From: Populus alba
Taxonomy: Eukaryota; Streptophyta; Magnoliopsida; Malpighiales; Salicaceae
Direction: 5' to 3'
DNA: 64,000 nt
Assembly (NCBI RefSeq): GCF_005239225.2
Contig: NC_133288.1
Span: forward strand, 22,760,169-22,824,168
Part shown: piece after piece, positions 47,531 through 58,550 of the stretch
Position numbering within the stretch: position 1 is the first letter of the stretch
Layout of the letters: each line of letters opens with the position of its first letter
Made by a program: the position numbers and the translations under genes
The notes under the pieces: model-generated
What the model was told of the DNA's origin: nothing
Databases searched by the model: none
Seen by the model: the letters and a program-made list of their open reading frames with translations, nothing else

Positions 47531-50500
47531 ATGGCGGTGCCAAACATGGATGTATTCGAAGCTTACTTCAAGAGAGCTGATTTGGATGGAGATGGAAGTA
47601 TTAGTGGAGCTGAAGGTTTTTCTTTCTTTCAAGGATCCAATTTGCCCAAACAAGTCCTTGCTCAGGTCATCTCTCCCTCCCTTTCTCCCTCTATATTCTG
47701 TTGATTTTTTATTAAACTTCAGAATTTGAATTATTATTAGTGAATGCCTTATGTTCTGTGGAATCGAAATTATGTTTAAGTTATTTGTTAATTAGATGCC
47801 TTATAGTGAAAAAGTTTATTTCTTTATAAAAATTTGATTAAATTGGGTCACAGCTTTTTTTTTTTTTTGGAATATTATATGTGAGGATTTGTTATATTTA
47901 ATTGGAGATTATTGGTGTTTTTTTTTTTTCTTTTTTTGATGTGGGTGCAGATATGGATGCATGCTGATCAGAGTCGTAGTGGCTTCCTTGGCCGGCCGGA
48001 ATTTTTTAATGCTCTTAGACTTGTAACTGTTGCACAGAGTAAGCGAGATTTGACACCGGATATTGTCAAGGCGGCATTATATGGGCCAGCTGCAGCTAAA
48101 ATCCCACCACCGCAAATTAATCTTCATGCCACAGCGGGGCCTCAAATGGCTGTGGCTTCAACTGCCCTGCAGATGGGTGCTGGTGCCCCAACAGCATCTC
48201 AAGGTTTTGGCTTTAGAGGACCAGGAGTTCAAACGGCTGTGCCTCAAATGGTTGCTTCATCTGCCCCACAGATGGGTGCTTTTGCTCCGACAGCGTTGCA
48301 AAGTCCTGGATTTAGAGGACCAGGAGTTCCAAGTGCTAGTATGAACCCACAATACTTTCCACAGCAAAGTCAGACAATGAGACCACTTCAGGGTGTCCCT
48401 CTTGGAACTGCTTCCCGTCCACCTCAGGGTATGCTTTCCAGTAATCTTGGGGGTCCATCATCAGTAATGCCTACTGGAACTGCTTCTCGTCCACCTCAAT
48501 TCATGTCTGGTGGTACTGTTGGCTCCACTCCTGGTGTATCAAACCCGAACATCTCAAATGATTGGCTCGGTGGAAGGACTAGTGGAGCTCCACCTGGACC
48601 TGGAGGTGTCCAGCCATCTACATTGACCACTACTCAGCCACGACCTCTAAGCTCACTTTCCTCCCAGCCCACTGCTAATGATTCTAAAGTCCCGGTTGTT
48701 TCTGGAAATGGGTTTGCCTCTAATTTGTTTTTTGGTAGTGATGTATTTCCTGCAACTGCTGCTGCAACAAAACAGGAACCCTCGCTGCTGTCTGCTACTG
48801 GTGGTGCACAACCTCCGGTTAAGTCCGGCTCACTTGATTCACTGTTGAAAGCTGTTAGCACACCATACTCATCTTCCAGTGTCCCAGTTTCTAGCGGCAC
48901 CTGGGCCCAGGGCCCAGTTAAGTCCAGTTCATTTAATTCGCTTCAGAGTGCTTTTGCAATGCAACCTCTAGGCGGCCAGCCTCAGCGGACCCAATCATTA
49001 CTGAGCTCCGGCCCACATGTTTCAGCTTCAAGTTCTGCCTCAATTGTGTCACCTGGCGTTTCAGCTGGAGCTGGAAATTCTTCTGATAACTCACAGCTTT
49101 CATGGCCAAAGATGAAACCAGCAGACATTCAAAATTATACTAAAGTTTTTATGGAAGTAGATACTGACAGAGATGGAAGAATCACTGGTGAGCAGGCACG
49201 GAATCTTTTTCTGAGCTGGAGGTTACCAAGAGGTAATGGATTTTCATTTTCCACATGGCAATGGACTCTCTGTGGATTAAGCATTATAAAGTGTTCATTG
49301 CAAATTAACCATATTGTTTAGGATCCTTCCAATGGGGGGAGTCAAATTGCCAATGGGACATTATTTTAGGATATGTTTTTTCTAGACTTGTTAATTTGAT
49401 TTAGGTTTTTAGACTGTATAGTTTCATTGGTGCAGTGTAATGCTTTGTAAGCTATTGCCTGAAAACCTTGTCTGACATTGATTTGGGATGATAGTTTCTC
49501 CAGGCTGTACAATTGATTTTGGATATGATTGAGATGAATCTTCAATGTTATATGTGTATTGCTGCATAAGAACCTTGTGCAGATCTCCTTTTCTGTTGTG
49601 ATTGTTTAAGCTTATTAAGTCTTTATCTTCCTCTTGCAGAGATTTTAAAGCAGGTCTGGGATTTATCTGATCAAGATAGTGATAGCATGCTTTCTTTGAG
49701 GGAATTCTGCTTTGCCCTTTATTTGATGGAGAGGCACAGGGAAGGCCGTCCTCTTCCAGCAGCACTTCCAAATAATGTCATGTATGATGAGACCTTGTTG
49801 TCAATGACAGGTCAACCCAAAGTTGCTTATGGAAATGCTGCGTGGGATCCCAGTCCTGGTATGGGTTACAATTTCTTCAAAAATGTCTTTTATTTCTCAT
49901 TCTTTCCTTTCTTGTGGATGTGATTTTCTTGATGTTCCCATTCTTCTTATGATTAGGTTTTGGACAGCAGCTGGGGATGGGTGCCCGACCTATGGCTCCT
50001 ATCCTTGGTATGAGGCCACCAGTTCCAGTAAATTCCCCCCAGCCTGATGCTGCAATGGCCAGCAATCAGCAGATGTCAGGAGCGCCAGTCTTGGAGGATT
50101 CCTTTTTAAACCAACATGAAGGTGGAGAGCAGAATTCAGCAAACTCAATGACTCAAGATGGAACAGCCTCAGAGAAAAAGGCATCATGCTCTGCTCTTTT
50201 GATTCACACACCAAAATATTGTTTGAATTGGATACTTTTTTCTTTTGGATTTTGCTCGAACCCTTTTAACTTCCCAAACCACAGCAGAAGGAATTTCTAT
50301 CTTAGTCTGAACTGTAACATTTGGATGTCAAGACCTAAAAGAATAACACTTTGATTTGGTCCAGAAAAATAAATTTTCCATTGCTTTTAATCCAATTTGC
50401 TAATTGTTTGGTCATAGTTTTTCATCTAATTCCATCTGTTTAGTTGTCATCTTTTTTTCCGATGTTATTTTGCTCGTCATATTTTTCCTGTACCTGAGGA

Positions 50501-53500
50501 GACACATATTTTTGAGATTCATTATGAAAGTTCAATGAATATTTTAATATTTGGTGCAGATTGATGAAGCAGAGAAGCTGATTTTGGACTTCAAGGAGAA
50601 GATTGAGTTTTACCGTTCTAAAATGCAGGATCTTGTGAGTAGCTGCTGTTCTCAATCCCCCCCCCCCTCCCTCTTCTTTTTGTTTTTGGTTTTCTTTTCA
50701 TCGATACCCAACTTTTGCCAATATTTAATGCATGGAAATCAAATATGTGATGAAAATCTCAAGTCTTAAAAAAAGGGTAGTTTCAGACCTGGCCCGATGC
50801 TCATTGACTTTTTATGTGGTGTTTGGTGACATGGTAGTGTGCTGGGTGGAAAGGAGTTCAGTGATAATGAGACAACAAGATCTAGGTTGAATATCAACAA
50901 GAATCTGGTGCTGCTTGCTTGCTTCAATGACCATTTAAGATCGTTATTTATCATTGGAGAATGTAGAGTAATTACAGAAGTAGTTCAAACAGACGCTCTT
51001 GACCGAAAAATTGTCTTCAATGAATGTTATTCCTTAAGATATTTCAGTTCATGTTATTTTCTTCCCCTTGATCATCAACGATTTTAATATGTCCACTGTG
51101 CAGTATGTCTGTTGATAAATAAACAATTAGGATCCAATCAGTTTGTCATCCTTTCTGAAAAATATAGCATCTTAATGGATTTGTTTTTAAATTACCCTTC
51201 TCATTTTTTTTGTCTTTCTTTCTTGTTGTGTATGCCAGGTTCTATATAAAAGCAGATGTGATAATAGGCTAAATGAAATCACAGAAAGGGCTTTGGCTGA
51301 CACACGAGAGGTATTCTTTGAAATATAAAGAATCTGGTCTCTATCGTTCATAACAATGTGACTTCTATGGTGTTCTATATTTACTAATTACATAACAGGC
51401 AGAGTTGCTGGGTAAGAAATACGAAGAGAAGTACAAGCAAGTTGCAGAAGTGGCATCTAAATTAACAATTGAAGAGGCAACATTTCGTGACATTCAGGTA
51501 AGAACTGTACTTTTTTTGAGTAGGGATGAGCCGGGTATTGTTCCCTCTCTGTAAGCCTTTTGGAATGTCAATACTTCATTGACAAGCCCTCTCCCTTCTC
51601 TCTTTATATGCGTAGAAACATGTAGTTCTACAAACAGCACATACACATGTATGCACGAGTTACTGAACTGATTTCACCAAAGCTAATTTTAAACAAGTGG
51701 ATTTTATGCACTTTCTGCCTCATTACCTGGCCAAAGTGGACAGTTCATGACTTCATATTGTAACATGGATTCTTGTTCTTTTCTTCCAAGAAGTGGTTCT
51801 TATTAGATGCATCATCACATGGTTTCCAAGCACTTCACTTCCTTTTCTCCTCCTCTTTTTTTTTCTCAACAATGGCTGTAGTCTTTTTATCTAGCATGTT
51901 TAGATTTTAGACAGAGTTTTTCCTGGATGTGAGAAGTCAACAACAATAAATGTGTTGTGCCCATTTAAGTGGTGGCATTCAGTTTCCTAATTGCTTACCA
52001 TTTGAAACCATGGAGCTTGTCTGGTCTTATAACAGTAAAATGCTAGTGTATGAAATTGTATCCCGTGATAAATTTTCTCCTGTGTAACATTTAGGAGAGA
52101 AAGCTGGAGTTGCATCAAGGAATAACTAACATGGAACAAGGTGGCAGTGCAGATGGTATTCTTCAGGTAAATTGTAACAATCTTACTGTGGTGTGTCATT
52201 GGAGATTTTATCCAACACTCATCCTTTGGTGCTATTTATAGGTTCGTGCTGATCGTATACAATCAGACCTTGATGAGCTATTAAGGGCTTTAATTCAACG
52301 CTGCAAGAAACATGAACTCACTGTTAAGTCAACTGCAGTGATTGAGCTTCCTTTTGGTACCGTTACTCCTCTTTATTTTCTGCCATAGTGCCTGCTTTTT
52401 GCTTCTGAGCTCTTAAAATAGCAGTCATGCTGTGCTTTACATTTCATCAAGCCCTTCCCTTCCCAACTCAAAGAAAAGAGTTTGCTGCTTGATGTGTTTT
52501 TGAAAAGCAAAAGCAGGCTAGCTCTTTCTTAAATAATGTAATAACAGATGCGTGTTGAATTCTATTCCTTAAGAATACCCTGTTTGGATCCAATTCTTGG
52601 AGAAAATTTTCGATTAACAAGATCAATGATGCACTTATTTTTATGTGGCACATTGTAGGATTTTTCAAGTTGTTTATTGTTCAATGTGTGGAATGTTTTT
52701 GTTGTATTTGGTTTTTCATCAACTTCTGAATGAATTAGTTCCTGTTATGGTTCCTTTCATTGTTTATTTATTTATTTTTGCTATTCTCAAGGCTGGCAAC
52801 CAGGAATTCAAGAGGATGCTGCTACTTGGGATGAAGATTGGGACAAGTTTGAAGATGAAGGTATGCTTTACCTCCCTAATGTGGAACTATTTATCACAGC
52901 TTATGCTTCATTTCTCCTTTTACATCTCAAATAAATTGCATGAACTGAGTGGATTTTTCTCATGAATATTGAACACATTTAGTAGGAATTTATTTGGGCA
53001 ACATATCATTTCCACTTTCAGGGTTTTCCAACGAGCTCACTGTTGATGTGAAAAGTGCTCCTGGTCAAAAGGAGAGAGCATCTGTAGATGATAGTTTAAC
53101 CCCTGATTCATTATCAAATGGTGATGGGAGGTCAGGGATTTTCACTGGCAAACATGTACTTGAGAGTGAATCTGCTTATAACCACAGTGAAGATGAAATG
53201 GCAAGAAGCCCTCAAGGCAGTCCAGCTGGAAGGTCTGCGTCAGAAAGTCCATCTCAAGACTTTTCTGATGTTTTTGCCAAGAGTACTGAAGCAGATATAG
53301 ATACACATAGGTACAGCCATCGATTTGTTTCTATGTTTTTGACCTATATGCTCTTACTTTAATGCCGATTGTTGGCCTACTTCATGATGATAATGAAATT
53401 TTTATATTTCCGGCAATAGAAGTTTCGAAGAATCAATTTGGGGTGCTTTTGACACAAATGATGATATGGACTCAGTCTGGGGATTTAACCCTGCAGGCAA

Positions 53501-54452
53501 CAAGGTGAGTCCAAAATTCCTGAATCACTCTTTATTCTTCTGCAATTGACCATGGATACATGTTGGATATCCAAATCTGTAGCTTACTGAAGAACATTCT
53601 ATGCAGTTATTACTTCTTTATAGATCACTTTATCCAACTTGTACCTGATATTGATTTAACCCACACAACCATGATTGTTGTAATGCTCTTATGATTTAAG
53701 GCATGCTCTTGTAATTACCATCATGTTTGCATGTAGGGTGCATACCTTAGCCCATGCCACTATCCTTAGGTTTCCATGTTTTCAGACATAGGTCTCTGGT
53801 GGAAGTGAACCTATTGGCCAATCCACAGGTTTTAGCATCCAATGAGATATGAGATATCTAGATGCTTATTTGTTGTCGATGTAGTCATTTGAGCTTTGTG
53901 ATATATGCCATGTGCTATTAGAGAGCTTGTGCTGAAACCATTAAATTAGGGAAGCTTAATAATTTGGTTAGAAGAAAGCCAAACTGTGAGGTTTTTTTTT
54001 TTTTTAGTTTTAGTATCTCTAACCTTACCCTTAAATTATGAACATATTTCATCCTTGATTTCCCATTTCAGTAAACTCATATTGCTATTTGTTATCTGTG
54101 ATTGTATTTTTTTCCCGAGCTTCCTATTAGTATCGCAGCTTATTGGTTTGATATTGTATCAAGCCACTAGGTTGTCAGTTTGGTATCTTGCAAATATTAA
54201 TTCACATGCACTGTCATATAGCAGGTATCATTGGAGAACGAGGGAGATTTCTTTGGATCTGATGATTTTGGTCTAAAGCCTATAAGAACGGGATCCACAT
54301 CCCCTGCAAATACTATTCAGAAAAATAGTATATTTTTTGAAGAATCTGTTGCAGGCTCCCCAATGTCAAGATTTAGCAACTCTCCAAGGTACAGTGAAGC
54401 AGGGGATCATTTTGACAATTACTCGAGATTTGATTCCTTTCCTTCAGCATGA
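47531..54452 (+). CDS. EH1: EH-domain endocytic adaptor, AtEH1/Pan1-like (C-terminus truncated by frameshift)
   Basis: Subunit of the plant TPLATE complex, which starts clathrin-mediated endocytosis at the plasma membrane. Thirteen exons: 47531-47665, 47951-49232, 49640-49858, 49957-50180, 50560-50634, 51239-51310, 51399-51497, 52095-52166, 52242-52356, 52792-52860, 53022-53310, 53420-53504, 54225-54452; 987 aa. EH domain 1 (about residues 6-85) has the calcium loop DLDGDGSISGAE. A Pro/Gly/Ser/Gln-rich linker with a 34-aa tandem repeat follows. EH domain 2 (about 435-525) has DTDRDGRITGEQ. A coiled coil (about 625-770) and the acidic-tryptophan block TWDEDWDKFEDEG come next. Intron 4 needs a GC donor (AAAAG|GCATC). 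In the last exon a TTCCT duplication shifts the frame and stops at TGA 54450-54452; the old C-terminus (FSSFDDSDPFGFSGTFKVSS to 54643) continues in another frame. Position matches At1g20760. Confidence 0.9.
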
Positions 54453-56333
54453 CCGAAGGTGGGTTTTCACCACAAGAAAAGCTTACAAGGTTCTACTCCA
54501 TAAACAGCTCGAAAGATTTTGGCCATAGTCGTGCATTCTCTTCATTCGATGACTCAGATCCATTTGGCTTCAGTGGCACCTTTAAGGTTTCATCAGACAA
54601 TCAAACTCCCAAAAAAAGTTCTGACAATTGGAGTTCTTTCTAGCGGTATTGGTCTCTCTCTCTCTCCCTTGTAAAATTTCTTTATTTTGTTTAGGGTTTT
54701 TTCACCGGTGTCAATTTTTTGTTTGTGCTGTATAGAATGTGTTGTAAAGTTATTCATTATGGCCTTGCTTCATTTTTGTGCTGAGGTATAAAAAAGACAT
54801 GCTACCGTTTCTGGGGCATCCAGATCGAAATATAACGCTCTTGTTCTTTTGAGTGACAAATTCTTGAGACCAATAAAAACTGGGCAGTATGAGAAAAAAA
54901 TGGTGGTGAAATTTCAATGTTCTTTCCTCTTTTTCATCAAGTCAAATGTTTCATACTGCGTTTTACTTGATGTTGCTTCAACGTGACATTTATAGTACGG
55001 CTGTATGATTTATTTGGCTGTCCCTTTTCTTTTCTTATTTAATTTTTGGTGCTATGAATTGCTTAACAGTGTAAGCAAGACCATAAACATCAGTTTGGAG
55101 GCGTGTGGCCTTCCCTAGGGTCGAAATGGCTTCGTGCTTCCTTGGATATTTTTTGCCATCCAAGTTGCCGTGTTTGGTCGGAGAAATAAAAACATGAAAT
55201 AAATGTTTCTATGGTTTTAAAGTGAATTTTTGTACAAGGAACAACTCCCCTGATATCTTTGCTATTTCAGTTTCTTCTATGTTCAACTTGATTCCGGCTA
55301 ATTTCTGAGGAAAAGAAAGATTCTCTGCATTTTTCTTTTAATTTTCTTTTCCTTGGAAAAAGTTACATAAAGGTCTGGGCAATAAATATTGGAAATGCAT
55401 GTAATCAGTACAAAATTTGCAGTCCATGACTGTCCATTTTCTTTCTGATCATCGCGGCACCATGCTCGAACAGCTATGTTCCAAAAGAGTTTAATTTGAA
55501 GGTGGCCAAATCTTTGCCTGCCGACAGCACATTCAATCAATCATCGAGACCTGAATTCACCACGATTATTTTCTCATTGACAACATCTCAGGGAAAAAGC
55601 ATTGGTTTTTTATGCTTTTTACGAGATCAGTCGATTTAAGAACTTGGGCCATGAAACGTGCTAAAAGGACTACTGGGCATCATGTATCTTCTTGCGCGCG
55701 CACAGAGTAGAGGGAACGACGAGAGAGATAAAGGTCCATTAGATATGATACAAGTGATTTCTGGGCAGAAATTCTCACATGAAGTGGCCAGATTTCTCAG
55801 ACTATAAATCCATTCAAAAATAAAATAAAGAAACAAAGAAACAAAATTGTGAGATTATTGAGCTCAACTACAAAATGGTAAAATATGGTTGTAAAAGAAG
55901 CCACCAAGGATGAAGAGCAAAGAATTCAATTCTGCATCAAGTTGGAAGGAAGCTCCAATAGGATTCTCCAGCTCCTCTCTTTGGTGCTTTCTTCTTGAAA
56001 GACCCACATCTATGATCCTTAGTGGTCATTACCTGGGCAATTGCATCCTTTAATCACGCATCTATTGGCAACCCAAACAATCCCTTGGTTGCACATCTTT
56101 CAACATCATAGACGACCTACAGAAACACAAGCTACGAGTCTAATCACCAAATCTGCTGAGATGAATGTTCATAAAAAATTGAGTTTAATGCCAACACATA
56201 AGAAAAAAGAGTGGCAGCTTTATGGTACAAAAAGTTCACTAAATGATAAATATATAAATCCTGCTTGATATTGCTTCACAGTTGTCATCATTTCTGGATT
56301 GCAGGACTTCAACCAGATAAAGCAGCCTCTCTA
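54453..56333. other. EH1 old C-terminus, 3' UTR and intergenic
   Basis: 54453-54643 still encodes the former EH1 C-terminal 64 residues, out of frame, ending KKSSDNWSSF and a stop. A (CT)n tract follows at 54653-54669. About 54700-55200 may be 3' UTR. No other gene seen to 56333; the last several hundred bases are probably the 3' UTR of the minus-strand coiled-coil gene. Confidence 0.55.
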
Positions 56334-57807
56334 CTAGTAAGCTAAGGCAAAATGGTTTTCCAAACCTGCACACCAGTTGAAAAATCCCCTTCACCTTTCT
56401 CTAATAATAAGGTAAGCTTCATAGCTCTAACCTATACAAGGAAGAGGTTTTGATGTGCTTTTTTTAGGTTAGGATGCTGGATACAGGATCCTCACGGCAG
56501 GCTAAATCAACATCAAGCAAGAGAGGGCAGCATCTGGAAGCTAGAGGTTGGGATAGCAAGAGAATGCTTTGCTTCCCCTTTCCACGAACTCTTGGCAGGG
56601 GGGGGGGGGGAGTGTGACCTGGCATTCAGTGAGGCAAAAGCAAAAATGCCACCAAGTATCTGCCTCTGGGGCATGGAGGTAATTCAGAAGATTGCTACGG
56701 ACGCTAGTTGGTGTCCAACTCCCCTATCCCGATCCAGTGGACAGGAGCAAATCATGCATGCATGCACATAGTTGCTAGGGCCAATGGTGTGTAATTTGTG
56801 CGCCGCGCCGCCACTCTGGTTTTGGATGTTGGACACCACAAGTGTCATGGGCATTTCTCTTATACTAACATGTGGCCAGATATCCAAGGGTATGGGGCAA
56901 TGAGCAAGAGCAATCAATAATTTCAAAGTCATAATTACAGATACCTGAAGGAACAGACACCATGTCATCCTTTTGGTGATCTAGTTCTTTGCGGACTCTA
57001 TCATAAGAGGATAGCATTGCTGATCGCATGTTTGCTATTTCTACAAGTGTCTCCAGCGCTGCACAACAATTGAACTTTCAGAATAGGTCAGACACTTAGT
57101 TTTCACTATTGCCATAGCCAATTTGTGTTTAGTCCTGCACCTGTCTCAAATGACAACTGAGCAGCTCGAAGCTTTGGGGAAATCAGAGTCCCAAACATAG
57201 ACAGTAATTTGGCTCGCTCCTTTTGAACCTACAAGAAAAATAAATCGAAAACACAAAACAACTCCTTTGAGCTCATCTACATTTCCATAAGCAGTAGATA
57301 TCGAATTATACCACCAAATTCAATCCAAAACCAACATAATCTATAAGACACCCACTTGGTCATCAACGTCAAGTTGAGCTCCACTCTCGGAGGTTTTTTC
57401 TTCTGCACACACAAATCGGAAGAACAATAGAGAGCCCACCAAGGAGATATCATTAAAAAATTACAAACAGCTCCAAAAAGCAACAGATAATTATCCCCAA
57501 TAACTGGTTAAGAAACACTTCCATTTCACACACGTTTACATTGCTTACAAAACACAACTACAACCAACTTCCATGTATAGGGAAACAACATAATACCAGA
57601 AAGCTGGGAATCACCGCGATGTCGGAGCTGTAAACTGCCAGATTTCCCTGGTAACTTATCCTCTCCCAATTTCTGCTCCTCGTAACACTGTTTTCCATCA
57701 GCTACAGATGCCCATTTACGCAAGATAAAGCGCGGTTGAGCCTCCATAGAATCAACTATACCACCAAATAATCCCATGAAAAATAAAAATAAATATGATT
57801 TAATTAA

Positions 57808-57849
<42 letters not shown>

Positions 57850-58375
57850 CCATTATATCATACCATCTTCTTGATCTACTTGAACTGAAGTGGCAGCGGA
57901 GTGTACTTTATGGTCCAATAAAGCCCCATTTATTCGTGAAGCCCCCATCGACTGCCGAGCAATCGCTAAATCCAGCCATCCCTAAAACCACCACAAATCA
58001 TCTCAATTTCTAATTTTTTTTACAGAAATTGCACACCTAATTAGAAATATAACCATGGTCATCGAAATTTAATCTCCATTTTAACAAAATTAAACTAGAA
58101 TCTAGATTAATTATTAATATATTACAAAAAAATAAAAAAATATTAATAATACAGTTTACCTGGCGAAGGGTAGAAGATAAGGAATCTAGCAGAGTCAAAT
58201 AGCTATCCGTCGAATCCATGAATCGTAGAACATCTTCATCTCCTACGACTTTTCGTACTTCGATTTCAAAGCCCGTTGCTTCTTGTTCTTCCATTAGAGG
58301 GAGCTGGAGCTTCTTCCTCGGTTTCTGAGCTGCTATAATTGTTTCTGATTGGATTCCGGATCGGATCGAAGACAA
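56334..58375 (-). CDS. Conserved plant coiled-coil protein, At1g20770-like
   Basis: Protein of unknown function, predicted to be helical. Seven exons keep phase: 58160-58375 (or start at 58294), 57864-57981, 57597-57755, 57356-57402, 57141-57228, 56945-57058, 56334-56365, giving 257 aa from the first ATG or 230 aa from Met28 (MEEQEATGFEIEVRKVVG), which I prefer because conserved-looking sequence starts there. Features are DSYLTLLDSLSSTLRQGWLD, ARQSMGASRI, and a helical C-terminal half with RAKLLSMFGTLISPKLRAAQ and ANMRSAMLSSYDRVRKELDH. The last exon is only 32 nt (GLENHFALAY). It is head to head with the next gene and sits where Arabidopsis At1g20770 follows EH1. Exon 7 is the least certain part. 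Confidence 0.82.
57811..57846. repeat. (AT)18 microsatellite in intron 2
   Basis: 36 bp of AT repeats starting 18 bp downstream of the donor side of exon 2 of the minus-strand gene. Confidence 0.9.
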
Positions 58376-58550
58376 AATGCAATCTAAAGCTTGTGGGAGT
58401 TATTGAAATTATTAGAAGTTTAGGGGGTGTTTTGTGATATTAAAAAAGGTGAGACCAGACGGCGACGTTTTTGGAAGTTATTCAAGTGGTTTAAAAAGCC
58501 GCTCTCGTCGTCTTGGTGGGCGTGGGGTTTAAAGTTTGAAGCTTTTAGCC
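58376..58550. promoter_or_regulatory. Short bidirectional promoter
   Basis: Only 175 bp (or 256 bp with the alternative start) separate two divergent ATGs, so both promoters and leaders share this stretch. It has a GACGGCGACG block at about 58456-58465, more C/G-rich than its surroundings, and a TTTAAAAAG at about 58490 as the only TATA-like site. Confidence 0.65.

Noticed and set aside
47912..47950. Upstream extension of EH1 exon 2 as an independent gene start
   Set aside because: The reading runs through a T-rich stretch and the intron acceptor GTGCAG; exon 1 at 47531 supplies the proper N-terminal half of the EH domain.
54389..54447. Extra 59-nt intron rescuing the EH1 frame
   Set aside because: It has GT and AG and keeps frame, but is shorter than typical plant introns and would remove coding-like sequence; kept only as an alternative.
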